Both the position numbers and the translations under genes were made by a program. Under the pieces are notes generated by a model that worked only from the letters and a program-made list of their open reading frames with translations, was not told the origin of the DNA and searched no databases. Shown piece by piece: positions 6,641 through 14,576 of a stretch of 43,618 nt of DNA (its first letter is position 1; every line of letters starts with the position of its first letter). Source of the DNA: a virus; the IMG/VR virus record IMGVR_UViG_3300025919_000003, positions 1 to 43,618 of that record; one strand, 5' to 3'.

Positions 6641-7065
6641 CCGACCTACAATCCTCCCTCAACCGTCTACGCCTGTTCCGCCAGTCCTTTGAGGATGGAT
6701 CAGAGATATGCGAGGAGACGGGGCTTAGTACGGATGACTTGGATGTGATCCTTGGGGCAGCAGGGCAACCCGACGCTGATGCCAAGGCGTGGAAAAACGT
6801 CGCGCACCGCCTTGCCGGTCATTTGGATTGCATGATGCTCTATTGCACCTATCCGAATGACAGCCACCCCCGTTCGGCAATGGCCGCACTTCAGGCGCTG
6901 TGGAAGCCGCTTGGGTTCGGTGGCCAGCCGAGAATGACGGGGCAGATCAAGCCGAATGAGTACATCATTCCTCCGCTGCCAGCCGAGACTCTCCGTCAGC
7001 CTGACCCCGGCATCCCAGTCTACCGTACTATTGATGCTACAGACCAGTTTGTGAAGCCGGAATGA
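6637..7065 (+). CDS. Hypothetical protein
   Basis: 142 residues, acidic N-terminal half (SFEDGSEICEETGLSTDDLD), then an apparently helical core with several Cys and Met residues and a Pro-rich C-terminus (EYIIPPLPAETLRQPDPGIP). The start is coupled to the tiny upstream ORF, with GAGGAACCCC before ATG. It is followed by the second hairpin repeat. No family recognised. Confidence 0.6.
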   Translation: MTDLQSSLNRLRLFRQSFEDGSEICEETGLSTDDLDVILGAAGQPDADAKAWKNVAHRLAGHLDCMMLYCTYPNDSHPRSAMAALQALWKPLGFGGQPRMTGQIKPNEYIIPPLPAETLRQPDPGIPVYRTIDATDQFVKPE

Positions 7066-7072
7066 TTTGGAG

Positions 7073-7139
7073 CTTATCCCGCTTTCGCCTTCGGTCGAAC
7101 ACCTTCGGTGATCGATGGCTTCGCCACTTCAATCGGGGC
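7073..7139 (+). repeat. Intergenic hairpin repeat, copy B
   Basis: It aligns with copy A through CTTATCCCGCTTTCGC and the closing ACTTCAATCGGGG. Inside, TCGA-A-CACC-TTC-GGTG-A-TCGA is a near-perfect stem with a UUCG-type loop, followed by a small GGC-TTC-GCC hairpin. The element ends 5 nt before the start at 7145. Confidence 0.5.
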
Positions 7140-7144
7140 TATTC

Positions 7145-7606
7145 ATGCCGGTAGCTGTAGCCAAACCGCCCGAATATGGATTGATCGTTGTGGTGTGCGG
7201 GTCGCGCGCGACGACTGATCGTGATTGGGTATTCAGCGAATTGGATGGCCTAGATGCGCGATGCAGGATCGGCGGGGTGATAGAGGGCGGCCAGCGGAAA
7301 TACGAGAAAGGAAAGCCCGTTGGTGGCGTCGATTTCTTGGCGCACGAATGGGCTGTGGCGCGGGATCGAGATTGGACAACGGTGGCCGCCGATTGGACTA
7401 AGCTTAAGCGGGCGGCGGGGCCGTTACGCAACGATCGCATGGCCTCGATCTTGGCGCGCTATGCCAGCGTAGGGCAGAGTGTCGCCGTGGTGCGCTTTCC
7501 CGGTGGCGCCGGAACTGCAAACATGGAGCAATGCGCCCGAGATAGGGAAATCGAAGTGATTGAGATCGCAGCGCAAGGGACGGAAGCCCGTAGGGCCGAG
7601 ACGTGA
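7145..7606 (+). CDS. DUF2493/YspA-like SLOG-fold protein
   Basis: 153 residues from ATG 7145, with GGGG at a suitable distance; an in-frame ATG at 7115 would translate the hairpin repeat. The motifs of the DUF2493 (YspA, cpYpsA-related SLOG) family are present in order: CGSR (18-21), a Gly/Asp turn GGVD (60-63), EWA (68-70), AGPLRN (91-96) and FPGGAGT (118-124). SLOG domains bind nucleotides or nucleotide-derived ligands, and some act in defence signalling. The role of the phage copies is unknown. Near the attP-proximal cargo region. Confidence 0.75.
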   Translation: MPVAVAKPPEYGLIVVVCGSRATTDRDWVFSELDGLDARCRIGGVIEGGQRKYEKGKPVGGVDFLAHEWAVARDRDWTTVAADWTKLKRAAGPLRNDRMASILARYASVGQSVAVVRFPGGAGTANMEQCARDREIEVIEIAAQGTEARRAET

Positions 7607-7716
7607 AACAGGCTCGGTTCACGACGGCCCGGTCCGAAGGATGCGCCATAACTTTGTCCATGGCAGACGAAGACATGGAGATGTGGTGGGTATTTAACCC
7701 GGTGAGGGGGAAGTAG
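7603..7716 (+). CDS. Short last gene of the rightward unit
   Basis: 37 residues. Start GTG overlaps the upstream stop (GTGA). An internal ATG would give only 18 residues (MADEDMEMWWVFNPVRGK). The stop lies 3 bp from the stop of the convergent leftward esterase gene. No family recognised. Confidence 0.4.
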   Translation: MKQARFTTARSEGCAITLSMADEDMEMWWVFNPVRGK

Positions 7717-7719
7717 CTC

Positions 7720-9567
7720 TCACATCGCCGCGAACGGCGCCTGGAAGTTGCTGACGAACGTCGCCTGCGCCCCGTCGCCGGGGTGAACGCCGTCACCGCT
7801 TCCGCCCGAATAGCTGCCGGTGCTGCCGGCCGTCGCATTGGCCGACATGGTATAGGTACCTACTCCGCCACCACCCGGAGCCGCCGTCAGCGTTGTTCCA
7901 GCCGGGATGCCTGTCCCGGTTATGCTCGATCCAACAAAGACGTTGCCGTTGCCCGTCGTCATGCTGTTGATCACGATCTGGTTGCTGCCATTCGTAACCG
8001 TCGCATTGCAGGTGAAGTTATTCAGCCCGTTGCTGAAATAGGTGCCATAAGGCGGGCTGTTCGGACATGCTCCATCGACGCCTAAATTCGGATCACTGGA
8101 TAGCGCGACGAACGCATCCATGTAGCCGGTCTGGTTGGCGGGCGTGCCCCAATAGCCAGTCCACAGGGCTTTTTCCGCTCCGCGATTGGCGTAGTCGGTC
8201 GTGTCCCAGAACAGGACCTTGCCGCATGCCCTGAGCGCGGTGAGCGTGGCTTTCGTTGCCGTAACCGACGCGCTGCTCGCGATCGGGGCGGTTGCTCCGG
8301 AGCGCTGGTTATAGAACTCGCCATAGGTGCATTTGACGGGAACGCCGATGGTCGTAGCGATGCTCGAAAGTTGTTCTGCTGCAATGATATTGGCACAGTC
8401 CGTCGCGTTTGCACCGATGAATCCAAGATTGCTCCACGCGCCAAATGGGAGAGATAGCGCCGACGCCAACAGATAAGGCCAGCCGTTGCTGCGCCCGGTC
8501 GTACCGTATGTATAGGTGATACTGTCGCCGGTGTTGAGCATGTAATAGCCGGGAGCGGTCCAAGGGTATGCCTGCCCGTAATAATCCCGCACAGCCCTTT
8601 CGGCCTGTAGCGCTTCGTTGAGCGTGAGTTTCTTATTCCAGACGAGGATCTTGAGTATTTCGCCCTTATAGGGTCCGGTTCCGTTGCTGGTCGCCCCGAT
8701 GCCGAGTTGCGAGGTGGTTCCAGTGAATGCCGCCGCCTGCTGGGCGACGATGCTGCCGTTGAGCAGGACCTGGTGTTGCGTCGTATGCCCGCTGAAATAG
8801 GCGGATGTGTATGTCAGCATTCCAGTGGTGAAACCGCTGCTGGTATATGGCACGGTCTCGCTGCCGGATGGCGCACCGGCAGATGAGCCATTGTGCCGCC
8901 AGTTGAGGCCTGTCGAGATGGTCGTGCTGGCGACAAAACCGGAGGTGGAGGTCTGCGCGTTGGTGATCACGACCATGATCGTGACGTTCTTCGCCGCAAC
9001 CGCCGTCATGACCTGCGATGCAGCGCCCGTCAGATATTGCGTCGTGCCGTTGAAGGACAGTGACGGCTTGGTCCCGACAGCATTGTTCTTGTAAGTCGGG
9101 GCAGCTGTTCCGTTGGTCAGGACTTGCGCATTGACGCGATCGGTCCAGCTTGTGACGGCGGTTCCATCGGCCACTACCGCAAGGTCGGTCGTGTCCCAAT
9201 GGCCGATGAGATTGGCCTGAGCGGGCAGGCTCATGGTGACAGAAACGCTGTTCGAAGTTGCCGCCGTCGATCCGCCTGCATTGGTCGCCGTCACGACGCA
9301 GGTCACGTTCGAGCTCGCATCGGCATTTACGAGGGTGTAGGTCGATGATGTGGCGCCACCGATCGATACTCCGCCGCGCTTCCACTGATAAGTGTAGCCT
9401 GTCGGGGAGCCGGTCCATGTGCCGTTATCGGTGGTCAGCACTTGCCCGACCTGGGATGTGCCGGTGACGGCGGGAGCTACGGTGTTGGTCGGCGCTGCGG
9501 CTCCAGCCCCACTGCTTAGAGCAGAGCTACCGAGCCAAAAGCCAAAGCCCATCTTCATCGCGGTCAT
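7720..9567 (-). CDS. SGNH-hydrolase-like virion protein with Ig-like and LamG-like domains
   Basis: 615 residues. The start overlaps the upstream gene as ATGA. Residues about 28-112 are a bacterial Ig-like domain (TYQWKRGGVSIGGATSSTYT type), residues about 115-335 look like a concanavalin/LamG fold, and an SGNH esterase follows: block I GDSI with Ser349, and the C-terminal Asp592 and His595 in DGVHPGDG. A Gly/Thr-rich beta module (about 525-585) is inserted just before that motif. Likely a tail- or capsule-associated deacetylase. It ends the leftward unit, after the lysis genes. Confidence 0.75.
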   Translation of the reverse strand: MTAMKMGFGFWLGSSALSSGAGAAAPTNTVAPAVTGTSQVGQVLTTDNGTWTGSPTGYTYQWKRGGVSIGGATSSTYTLVNADASSNVTCVVTATNAGGSTAATSNSVSVTMSLPAQANLIGHWDTTDLAVVADGTAVTSWTDRVNAQVLTNGTAAPTYKNNAVGTKPSLSFNGTTQYLTGAASQVMTAVAAKNVTIMVVITNAQTSTSGFVASTTISTGLNWRHNGSSAGAPSGSETVPYTSSGFTTGMLTYTSAYFSGHTTQHQVLLNGSIVAQQAAAFTGTTSQLGIGATSNGTGPYKGEILKILVWNKKLTLNEALQAERAVRDYYGQAYPWTAPGYYMLNTGDSITYTYGTTGRSNGWPYLLASALSLPFGAWSNLGFIGANATDCANIIAAEQLSSIATTIGVPVKCTYGEFYNQRSGATAPIASSASVTATKATLTALRACGKVLFWDTTDYANRGAEKALWTGYWGTPANQTGYMDAFVALSSDPNLGVDGACPNSPPYGTYFSNGLNNFTCNATVTNGSNQIVINSMTTGNGNVFVGSSITGTGIPAGTTLTAAPGGGGVGTYTMSANATAGSTGSYSGGSGDGVHPGDGAQATFVSNFQAPFAAM

Positions 9568-10964
9568 TGAACATTCCCTTTTCGCGCAAACGGCCACGCG
9601 CGCCGATTGTAAGCCGCGATCTGCTGCCCCTGCGGATAAGGCGTCGCGTCATAGTCCGGAGCCTGCCCGAACACGCCCTGCGCGGCCGAGGTATAGAAGC
9701 AGCCGAAGTCCATACCGGCAGCGTCGGCGGCATCGACCAGCGCGCGATAGATCGCACCGGCGCGTGGGCTGGCGAGCGCCTTCATGCAGAAAGCGAGTTG
9801 ATCGGGGCCGCTGGCGAAGGGAGACAGCGCCTCTTCGTAGCGCGGCGCCCGGATGCCATAAGCCTTCGTCAAGGCCACGATCTGCGGAAAGATCGCCGCG
9901 GCTGCCTTCGCGCTCGTTTCGAGATCGCTGAGCAGGCCGTCTGTATCGCCCGCCGCCATGCGTGCCGCGATCGTATTCGGCCCGACATAGGGATAGGGCG
10001 CGGTCGCCAGCCCGTAGAGGATGCCGCGCGGTCCGCCGCCCGCCAGATAGGAGTCCAGCACCTTCTTGCGGTCGCCACCAGCCCCTGCTCCCCAGAACTG
10101 CCATGCGAGCATGATGAAGCAGTTGGGCAGGTGCGCCGCGTCGAGCGCCTTCGCGAACGCTCCAACGCGGTTGCCGTACCAGGTCGCCGGTCCACCGGCT
10201 GGCTTGAGGGTCGACAGATAGCGGCCGGTCATGAAGCCGTTGGCCGTGTTCCAGACCTCATTCGACCATTCGACGAACAGGCGCGACCATGACGGCAGCA
10301 AAGCCCGGATGCGAGCGATCAGCGCCACCGCGGCCGTGTCGGGCATGCTCGCCGGGACGTTGAACCACATATCGGCACCGACACGTGCGCAGATATCGGC
10401 CATGTCCTCGACCGGCATAGCGGCCCAGCTATAGGAAACCGCGCTCTGGGGCGTCCATGTGGTCAGCGGGGCATCGTCGGGCTTGTAGGCGTTGACCCGG
10501 CACAGATCCATGAAGCGAAGGCAAGGCTTGCCCTCCACGGTGTCGACGAAGCCCGGCCGCCACTTGTCGCCGGCGAGATAACCATCAACCTCATCGGCCT
10601 GGACGATCGCCCAGCGCGCGCGACCATTGGTGCCGACGTTGATATCGGCATAGCCGTTTGAATTTGCCGCTGCGGTGAAGGCGATGCGGCCATCGGCGCC
10701 AGGCTGAAATCGCTGGCCGCTGGCCGTCACGCGGACATAGGAGATCGCGCCTTCGAGTGGGATCAGCACATAGGACCGCGGATCGTCCGCCATCGGCACA
10801 TGGCTGTTATATTCGCTTGCCGATCCGGGCCAGCCGTCGGGGTCGATCGAGCCCTTGCCCGGCCATTGCGGCTGCGGCGCGTGCGCGGCTCGCATGAGAT
10901 CGCGGTACGGACATGGCGAGCCGTAATTGAGCGGGGCGAGGTTAAGGCCGATCGGGTTATACAT
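9564..10964 (-). CDS. Glycoside-hydrolase-like virion protein
   Basis: 466 residues from ATG 10964, with GGAG upstream. The N-terminal 170 residues are beta-rich. The C-terminal part has TIM-barrel-like segments and the motif VEWSNEVWN (231-239), where Asn235-Glu236 matches the acid/base pair of clan GH-A type glycosidases. A possible nucleophile region is RYEEALSPF. No signal peptide. It is translationally coupled to the SGNH protein, which suggests that the pair modifies the same surface polysaccharide. The exact GH family and substrate are not known to me. Confidence 0.65.
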   Translation of the reverse strand: MYNPIGLNLAPLNYGSPCPYRDLMRAAHAPQPQWPGKGSIDPDGWPGSASEYNSHVPMADDPRSYVLIPLEGAISYVRVTASGQRFQPGADGRIAFTAAANSNGYADINVGTNGRARWAIVQADEVDGYLAGDKWRPGFVDTVEGKPCLRFMDLCRVNAYKPDDAPLTTWTPQSAVSYSWAAMPVEDMADICARVGADMWFNVPASMPDTAAVALIARIRALLPSWSRLFVEWSNEVWNTANGFMTGRYLSTLKPAGGPATWYGNRVGAFAKALDAAHLPNCFIMLAWQFWGAGAGGDRKKVLDSYLAGGGPRGILYGLATAPYPYVGPNTIAARMAAGDTDGLLSDLETSAKAAAAIFPQIVALTKAYGIRAPRYEEALSPFASGPDQLAFCMKALASPRAGAIYRALVDAADAAGMDFGCFYTSAAQGVFGQAPDYDATPYPQGQQIAAYNRRAWPFARKGNVQ

Positions 10965-10975
10965 TGACGCCACTC

Positions 10976-11248
10976 CTACCGGGTACACGGCCCGATCACG
11001 GCCATCAGCTTGCGGCCCCAAACACGGAGGTCTTTCGCCTGAGACGCAGCCAGATCGGCAGCCAGGCGAGCGTCGAGCGGTAGGGAGACAGTGCCGGGTT
11101 CAGCCGGGATAAGCGCTGGATCGACGCACGCGACCGCGACAGGCTCTTTGACCACCTGCGTGACCACTTTGGGAGGCGGGCAGTTTGGCGCGCAGGAGGC
11201 GAGCGCGAGGGCCGCAACCTGTGCAAAAAATGCACGAGTTCGTTTCAT
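10976..11248 (-). CDS. Rz1: Rz1-like outer-membrane spanin lipoprotein
   Basis: 90 residues. A basic start and hydrophobic stretch end in a canonical lipobox LASC (Cys19), followed by a Pro-rich segment (NCPPPK) as in Rz1 proteins. The mature part would sit on the inner face of the outer membrane and bind the Rz-type partner to fuse the membranes at lysis. It follows the Rz-like gene with a 4-nt overlap. Confidence 0.8.
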   Translation of the reverse strand: MKRTRAFFAQVAALALASCAPNCPPPKVVTQVVKEPVAVACVDPALIPAEPGTVSLPLDARLAADLAASQAKDLRVWGRKLMAVIGPCTR

Positions 11249-11658
11249 ATCGCCCCCGCCTTCTGCAGCGTCTCACTGATCGGGCATGGAGTCGCATCGA
11301 CCTTGCGCTTGGCGCTGGCCCGCAATGCCTCTGCCGTCTCGGATAGGCTGGCATTCGCACGCTGCGCGTCGCTCAGGGCCTTTTTGCCATCGGCGGCCCG
11401 CTTGTCGCCTTCGGCCTTCAGAGCAGCCACAGCGGCGTTCTGCTGGTCGAGCGCTGCCTTTAATTGATCGGCGTTCGCCTTGTAGCCGTCGCGCTGGGCG
11501 GTGACTGCAGCAATGACCGCCTGATCCTCGGCCTTCTGGCGATGCTCAGCCCACGGTGCGCGCCAGATCAGAATGGCGATCGTGAGCGCCGCTACAGCCG
11601 CGCCGATATATTTCCATGGGAGCGATTTAATCGCGGTCCAGGTGAGCCATGCTGGCAT
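11245..11658 (-). CDS. Rz: Rz-like inner-membrane spanin
   Basis: 137 residues. ATG 11658 overlaps the upstream stop (TAATG). One transmembrane helix (about residues 18-33, IGAAVAALTIAILIW) is followed by a long periplasmic coiled coil (AEHRQKAEDQAVI through DAQRANASLSETAEALRASA) and a Cys near the C-terminus. This is the architecture of i-spanins. The Rz1-like lipoprotein follows directly. Confidence 0.85.
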   Translation of the reverse strand: MPAWLTWTAIKSLPWKYIGAAVAALTIAILIWRAPWAEHRQKAEDQAVIAAVTAQRDGYKANADQLKAALDQQNAAVAALKAEGDKRAADGKKALSDAQRANASLSETAEALRASAKRKVDATPCPISETLQKAGAI

Positions 11659-11951
11659 TATTTGGCCTCCGTGCTGGTATCGCTGAGCGGGGGCATCGCC
11701 TGCGTTTGCCGCGCGACAGCAACGTTCTTGTCCTTGTTGCCGATCGCCAGAACACCAGAGGTGATCAGGCCACCCAAGCCGAGCCCGTATCCGCCACAGA
11801 AGGCAGCCGGGTCCCAATGCCCGTTCTTGAAGGTGTCGATGCCTTGAAATACGACCGGAGCGATCACCATCGAGCCCGTGCCGATCGACAGCCAGACGCG
11901 CCCGATCTCGAACTCGCCGTTTATGTTTTTGAGGATCTGGAAGATTTTCAC
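11658..11951 (-). CDS. Small membrane protein of the lysis cassette
   Basis: 97 residues. The GTG start overlaps the muramidase stop (GTGA). Two hydrophobic, Gly-rich segments (GSMVIAPVVFQGI and GYGLGLGGLITSGVLAIG) suggest a membrane hairpin. It lies between the endolysin and spanins, so it may be a holin, antiholin or accessory lysis protein. The role is inferred from position. Confidence 0.6.
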   Translation of the reverse strand: MKIFQILKNINGEFEIGRVWLSIGTGSMVIAPVVFQGIDTFKNGHWDPAAFCGGYGLGLGGLITSGVLAIGNKDKNVAVARQTQAMPPLSDTSTEAK

Positions 11952-12568
11952 GCCGCCGCCTTCCCGGCGAACTTCGTCCACCATTCCGACTTCGGCAGAT
12001 AATAAGCCGTGCGATTGCGCCAGCCGTTACGGAACTGCGCATTCTGCGGCCGGGCAGCTATGATCTGCTCGTAGAAAGCGTTGCGCGCCGCTCCATAATC
12101 CTGCGCCGCCACCTCAAGCCCATGGTAGTCGAGATATTGATGATAGGCGTTCGCGGTGAACGGGCCGATCTGGCCATCGTCAGCGACCGCGATCATACGC
12201 TGCATGAGCTTGATCGCTTGTCCCGGGCCACTCCCCCAGCCCATGTCGAAGATGCTCGCCGTGACCTGGTTCCAGTCGAGCATGTCCAGCTTTGGGCCGC
12301 GATAGAATTTGGCGATGGCGATGCCAGTTGCCTCGCTCAGCGTGAGCATGTGCATTTCGGCACGCGAGACGGGGGCGCCGCGCCATTCGGTTAGCACGGC
12401 CGGGGTCACGCCGTGGTTCGAGCCGATCAGCTCGCCAACGCCCTGCCGTCCGCCGCTCCAATTGCCATTGTCGGCGGGTATCAGCGAATGCGTGCGGTTC
12501 GGATCTGTCGATTGGCCATCTTCCCAATGGAAGATGAAGTCGCTCGCGAAGTCGGGCGGGGTCATCAT
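11948..12568 (-). CDS. Endolysin, GH108-type N-acetylmuramidase
   Basis: 206 residues; ATG 12568 or the adjacent ATG 12565, overlapping the upstream stop. The catalytic Glu is in FHWEDG (Glu16), matching the HEGG motif of GH108 lysozyme-like muramidases, with Gly/Asn-rich segments around it. The C-terminal half (DGQIGPFTANAY, then YEQIIAARPQNAQFRNGWRNR) fits the PG_binding_3 domain that normally follows. There is no signal peptide, so release should need a holin. Confidence 0.85.
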   Translation of the reverse strand: MMTPPDFASDFIFHWEDGQSTDPNRTHSLIPADNGNWSGGRQGVGELIGSNHGVTPAVLTEWRGAPVSRAEMHMLTLSEATGIAIAKFYRGPKLDMLDWNQVTASIFDMGWGSGPGQAIKLMQRMIAVADDGQIGPFTANAYHQYLDYHGLEVAAQDYGAARNAFYEQIIAARPQNAQFRNGWRNRTAYYLPKSEWWTKFAGKAAA

Positions 12569-12927
12569 CGGCCGAGCTTCCCGTTCGCCCATGCGACGAG
12601 CAGGCCAAGACCGGTCGCGACCAATGCGAAGGGCCAATGCTTCGCCAGCCAACCGACCACACCGATTGCGCCTTCGCGCCGATCGCGGTCCGACTCCAGC
12701 GCATCGATCTTCTCAAGCGCTTTCTCGATCCTCTCCTCCAGCTTGGCGACGGTCTCGTTGACACGGTTGGCCTCGATCCGCGCCAGGCGTTCCAGCATCG
12801 TGATCTGTGTCTGCTGGACGCCGCGCAGGACCTCGCTCTGTTGTCGCACGCTCTCCGCCAAGCTGCGGATCACATCGAACTGGAAGCGAACATCGCTCTC
12901 CGGCGGGATGATCATGCCTTCGGGCAT
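12565..12927 (-). CDS. Holin-like protein (coiled coil plus C-terminal TM)
   Basis: 120 residues. A long coiled coil (about residues 15-90, with heptads such as VAKLEERIEKALEKIDALE) is followed by a single C-terminal transmembrane helix (FALVATGLGLLVAWANG) and a basic tail. This resembles XhlA-type hemolysin/holin partners. It is directly upstream of and coupled to the muramidase, so a role in lysis is likely. GTG 12930 is an alternative start. Confidence 0.65.
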   Translation of the reverse strand: MPEGMIIPPESDVRFQFDVIRSLAESVRQQSEVLRGVQQTQITMLERLARIEANRVNETVAKLEERIEKALEKIDALESDRDRREGAIGVVGWLAKHWPFALVATGLGLLVAWANGKLGR

Positions 12928-12992
12928 CACGACGCGGACCGCACGCCGGCGCCGCCAAGAGTCAGGCCAGATATGCAGAGGAGGTTATCCAT
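12927..12992 (-). CDS. Possible micro-gene between tailspike and holin
   Basis: 21 residues (begins MDNLLCISGLTLGGAG), overlapping the holin-like start as TGATG. There is no ribosome site upstream, so support is the coupling and the hydrophobic, Gly-rich composition only. Confidence 0.25.
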   Translation of the reverse strand: MDNLLCISGLTLGGAGVRSAS

Positions 12993-13025
12993 GGCGCGCA
13001 ACAAGTATCTGGCTCGCGGCTTGCA

Positions 13026-14489
13026 TCAGTTTTTCAACGACAGTGCGTTGACGGTGGAATTGTAATAGAGATCTCCGAAGGTCAGCCCGGCGGCGCCAGC
13101 AGCCGCGTCGTTCGCGTAAAGGCGGAACTGCATGATCTTGGGAAACGACATCAAAGATGTGTTGTCCCAGGACGGAATTTCCTCGACGGTCCCTCCACTC
13201 AGCAGGCGGCGACTGTTCGTCACGCGCATGCTGAGCTGAGGCAGGAGCGATGTGGTGGCCGCAACCGGCAAGGTCGCGCTCGTATAGGCGTCGGCGAACA
13301 CGACGCAGCTATCGAACTCGACCGATCCCAACAGAGTTGCAGGGGGTGTCCAAACCCCGTTTCCGGTCGCGGTTGCTGCGGGCTGGAACAGCGCGCCCTT
13401 GACTGTGAAAGTATGGTGATAAATGCTGGTGAGCAGATTGCCGAAGACCGACGTTACGGTCTGCTCGAACCAGCAACCGTCGAACAGGAGTTGTCGGCAG
13501 GGGTTCGCATTAAAGACAACATCGAACGTGTTGCCGACCCACGTTCCGCCGATGAAACTTCCCCCGCCGATAGAATATCCGCCGGCCTGCTGATCAACCT
13601 CGATTCCATAATGACAGAGACGATAGGTGCATCCTTCGTGTCGATTGCCCGACCCGCTCAGCACTTCACCGATGATCGAGCAGTTATAAAAGTCGACCTT
13701 GATCAGAACGCTGTCAAACAGCGTGAACGCCTTCGTGCCTCCCCACGTACCGGTCGTGCAGTTGATGATCTGCACGTTCTCCCAGAGCATGTGCGCCGTG
13801 GTTTCGGTGTCCGATCCCACAAAAATCCCGACTGCCGTGCTGTGACCGTCAATCGATATGTCCCGGATCGACGAGCCATTAGTCCAGACGTTGGACCACG
13901 ACAGAACACTGCCCGTATGCTGGCCCTGGATGACCGACATTCCTTGCCCGTCGCCTACGATCTTGCGCGGGCCAGAGCAGTTGAGCGTAGCCGTGGTGAC
14001 GTAGGTCCCAGAGGGGAAATAGAGCGGCTTACCGCTATCCAGCGCCGCCTGTATCGCGGCGGTGTCGTTCGTTGTCCCGTCACCCTTGGCGTTATAGGGC
14101 GCGTCCTTCACCGAAACATACTGGTTAAGGGCGGCGCCAAATGTGCCGGACCCATAGTTCGTGCTGTGCGAGAACGGGAGGTTCCCAGCGGATGCCGTCT
14201 TATAAGGGTCAATATCGGGAGTGATTGTGGCGCCCTGGGCGGTGCGAAGCGCGACACGATACGTCACCGCATCGTCGAGATAGATATTCGGGAAACGGCC
14301 AAACGAGTCCGCGGTCACACCGGATACGCCTGCTCCATTTGCGGCCTGGCTGATCGGATTTCCGGCGGCGTCATAGACCGGAGTAAGCGTCGACGTGCCG
14401 GTCAGATAGAAGGCCATTTTCGCGTTCGGCGCGATCGCGCCGGGGTTCACCAGCGTGGGATTGAACACGAATGGGAATAGGCTAGCCAT
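13026..14489 (-). CDS. Tailspike with pectate-lyase-like beta-helix
   Basis: 487 residues. Residues 1-100 (FPFVFNPTLVNPGAI... through VTYRVALRTAQG) look like a virion-attachment domain found on tail fibres. The motif VKDAPYNAKGDGTTNDTAAI (about 127-146) starts a pectate-lyase-3 type right-handed beta-helix that recurs in phage depolymerases. The C-terminal 130 residues are probably the trimerisation tip. It should bind and cut a surface polysaccharide at adsorption. It follows the ejection genes, as tail genes do in P22-like phages. Confidence 0.85.
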   Translation of the reverse strand: MASLFPFVFNPTLVNPGAIAPNAKMAFYLTGTSTLTPVYDAAGNPISQAANGAGVSGVTADSFGRFPNIYLDDAVTYRVALRTAQGATITPDIDPYKTASAGNLPFSHSTNYGSGTFGAALNQYVSVKDAPYNAKGDGTTNDTAAIQAALDSGKPLYFPSGTYVTTATLNCSGPRKIVGDGQGMSVIQGQHTGSVLSWSNVWTNGSSIRDISIDGHSTAVGIFVGSDTETTAHMLWENVQIINCTTGTWGGTKAFTLFDSVLIKVDFYNCSIIGEVLSGSGNRHEGCTYRLCHYGIEVDQQAGGYSIGGGSFIGGTWVGNTFDVVFNANPCRQLLFDGCWFEQTVTSVFGNLLTSIYHHTFTVKGALFQPAATATGNGVWTPPATLLGSVEFDSCVVFADAYTSATLPVAATTSLLPQLSMRVTNSRRLLSGGTVEEIPSWDNTSLMSFPKIMQFRLYANDAAAGAAGLTFGDLYYNSTVNALSLKN

Positions 14490-14566
14490 TATCGCGGCCC
14501 CGCGCTAAGGTGAGGAATGCACTCCAACCTGTTTCTGGCCTTCGCGCTCAAGGGTTTGATTGTCAC
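14489..14566 (-). CDS. Micro-gene upstream of tailspike
   Basis: 25 residues with a GTG start, a GAGG ribosome site overlapping the stop of the ejection gene, and a stop that overlaps the tailspike start (TAATG). The opening MTIKPLSAKARNRL resembles the start of short phage proteins with PLSxKARNR. Here it appears truncated soon after. Confidence 0.4.
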   Translation of the reverse strand: MTIKPLSAKARNRLECIPHLSAGPR

Positions 14567-14576
14567 CGGCTGGGCC

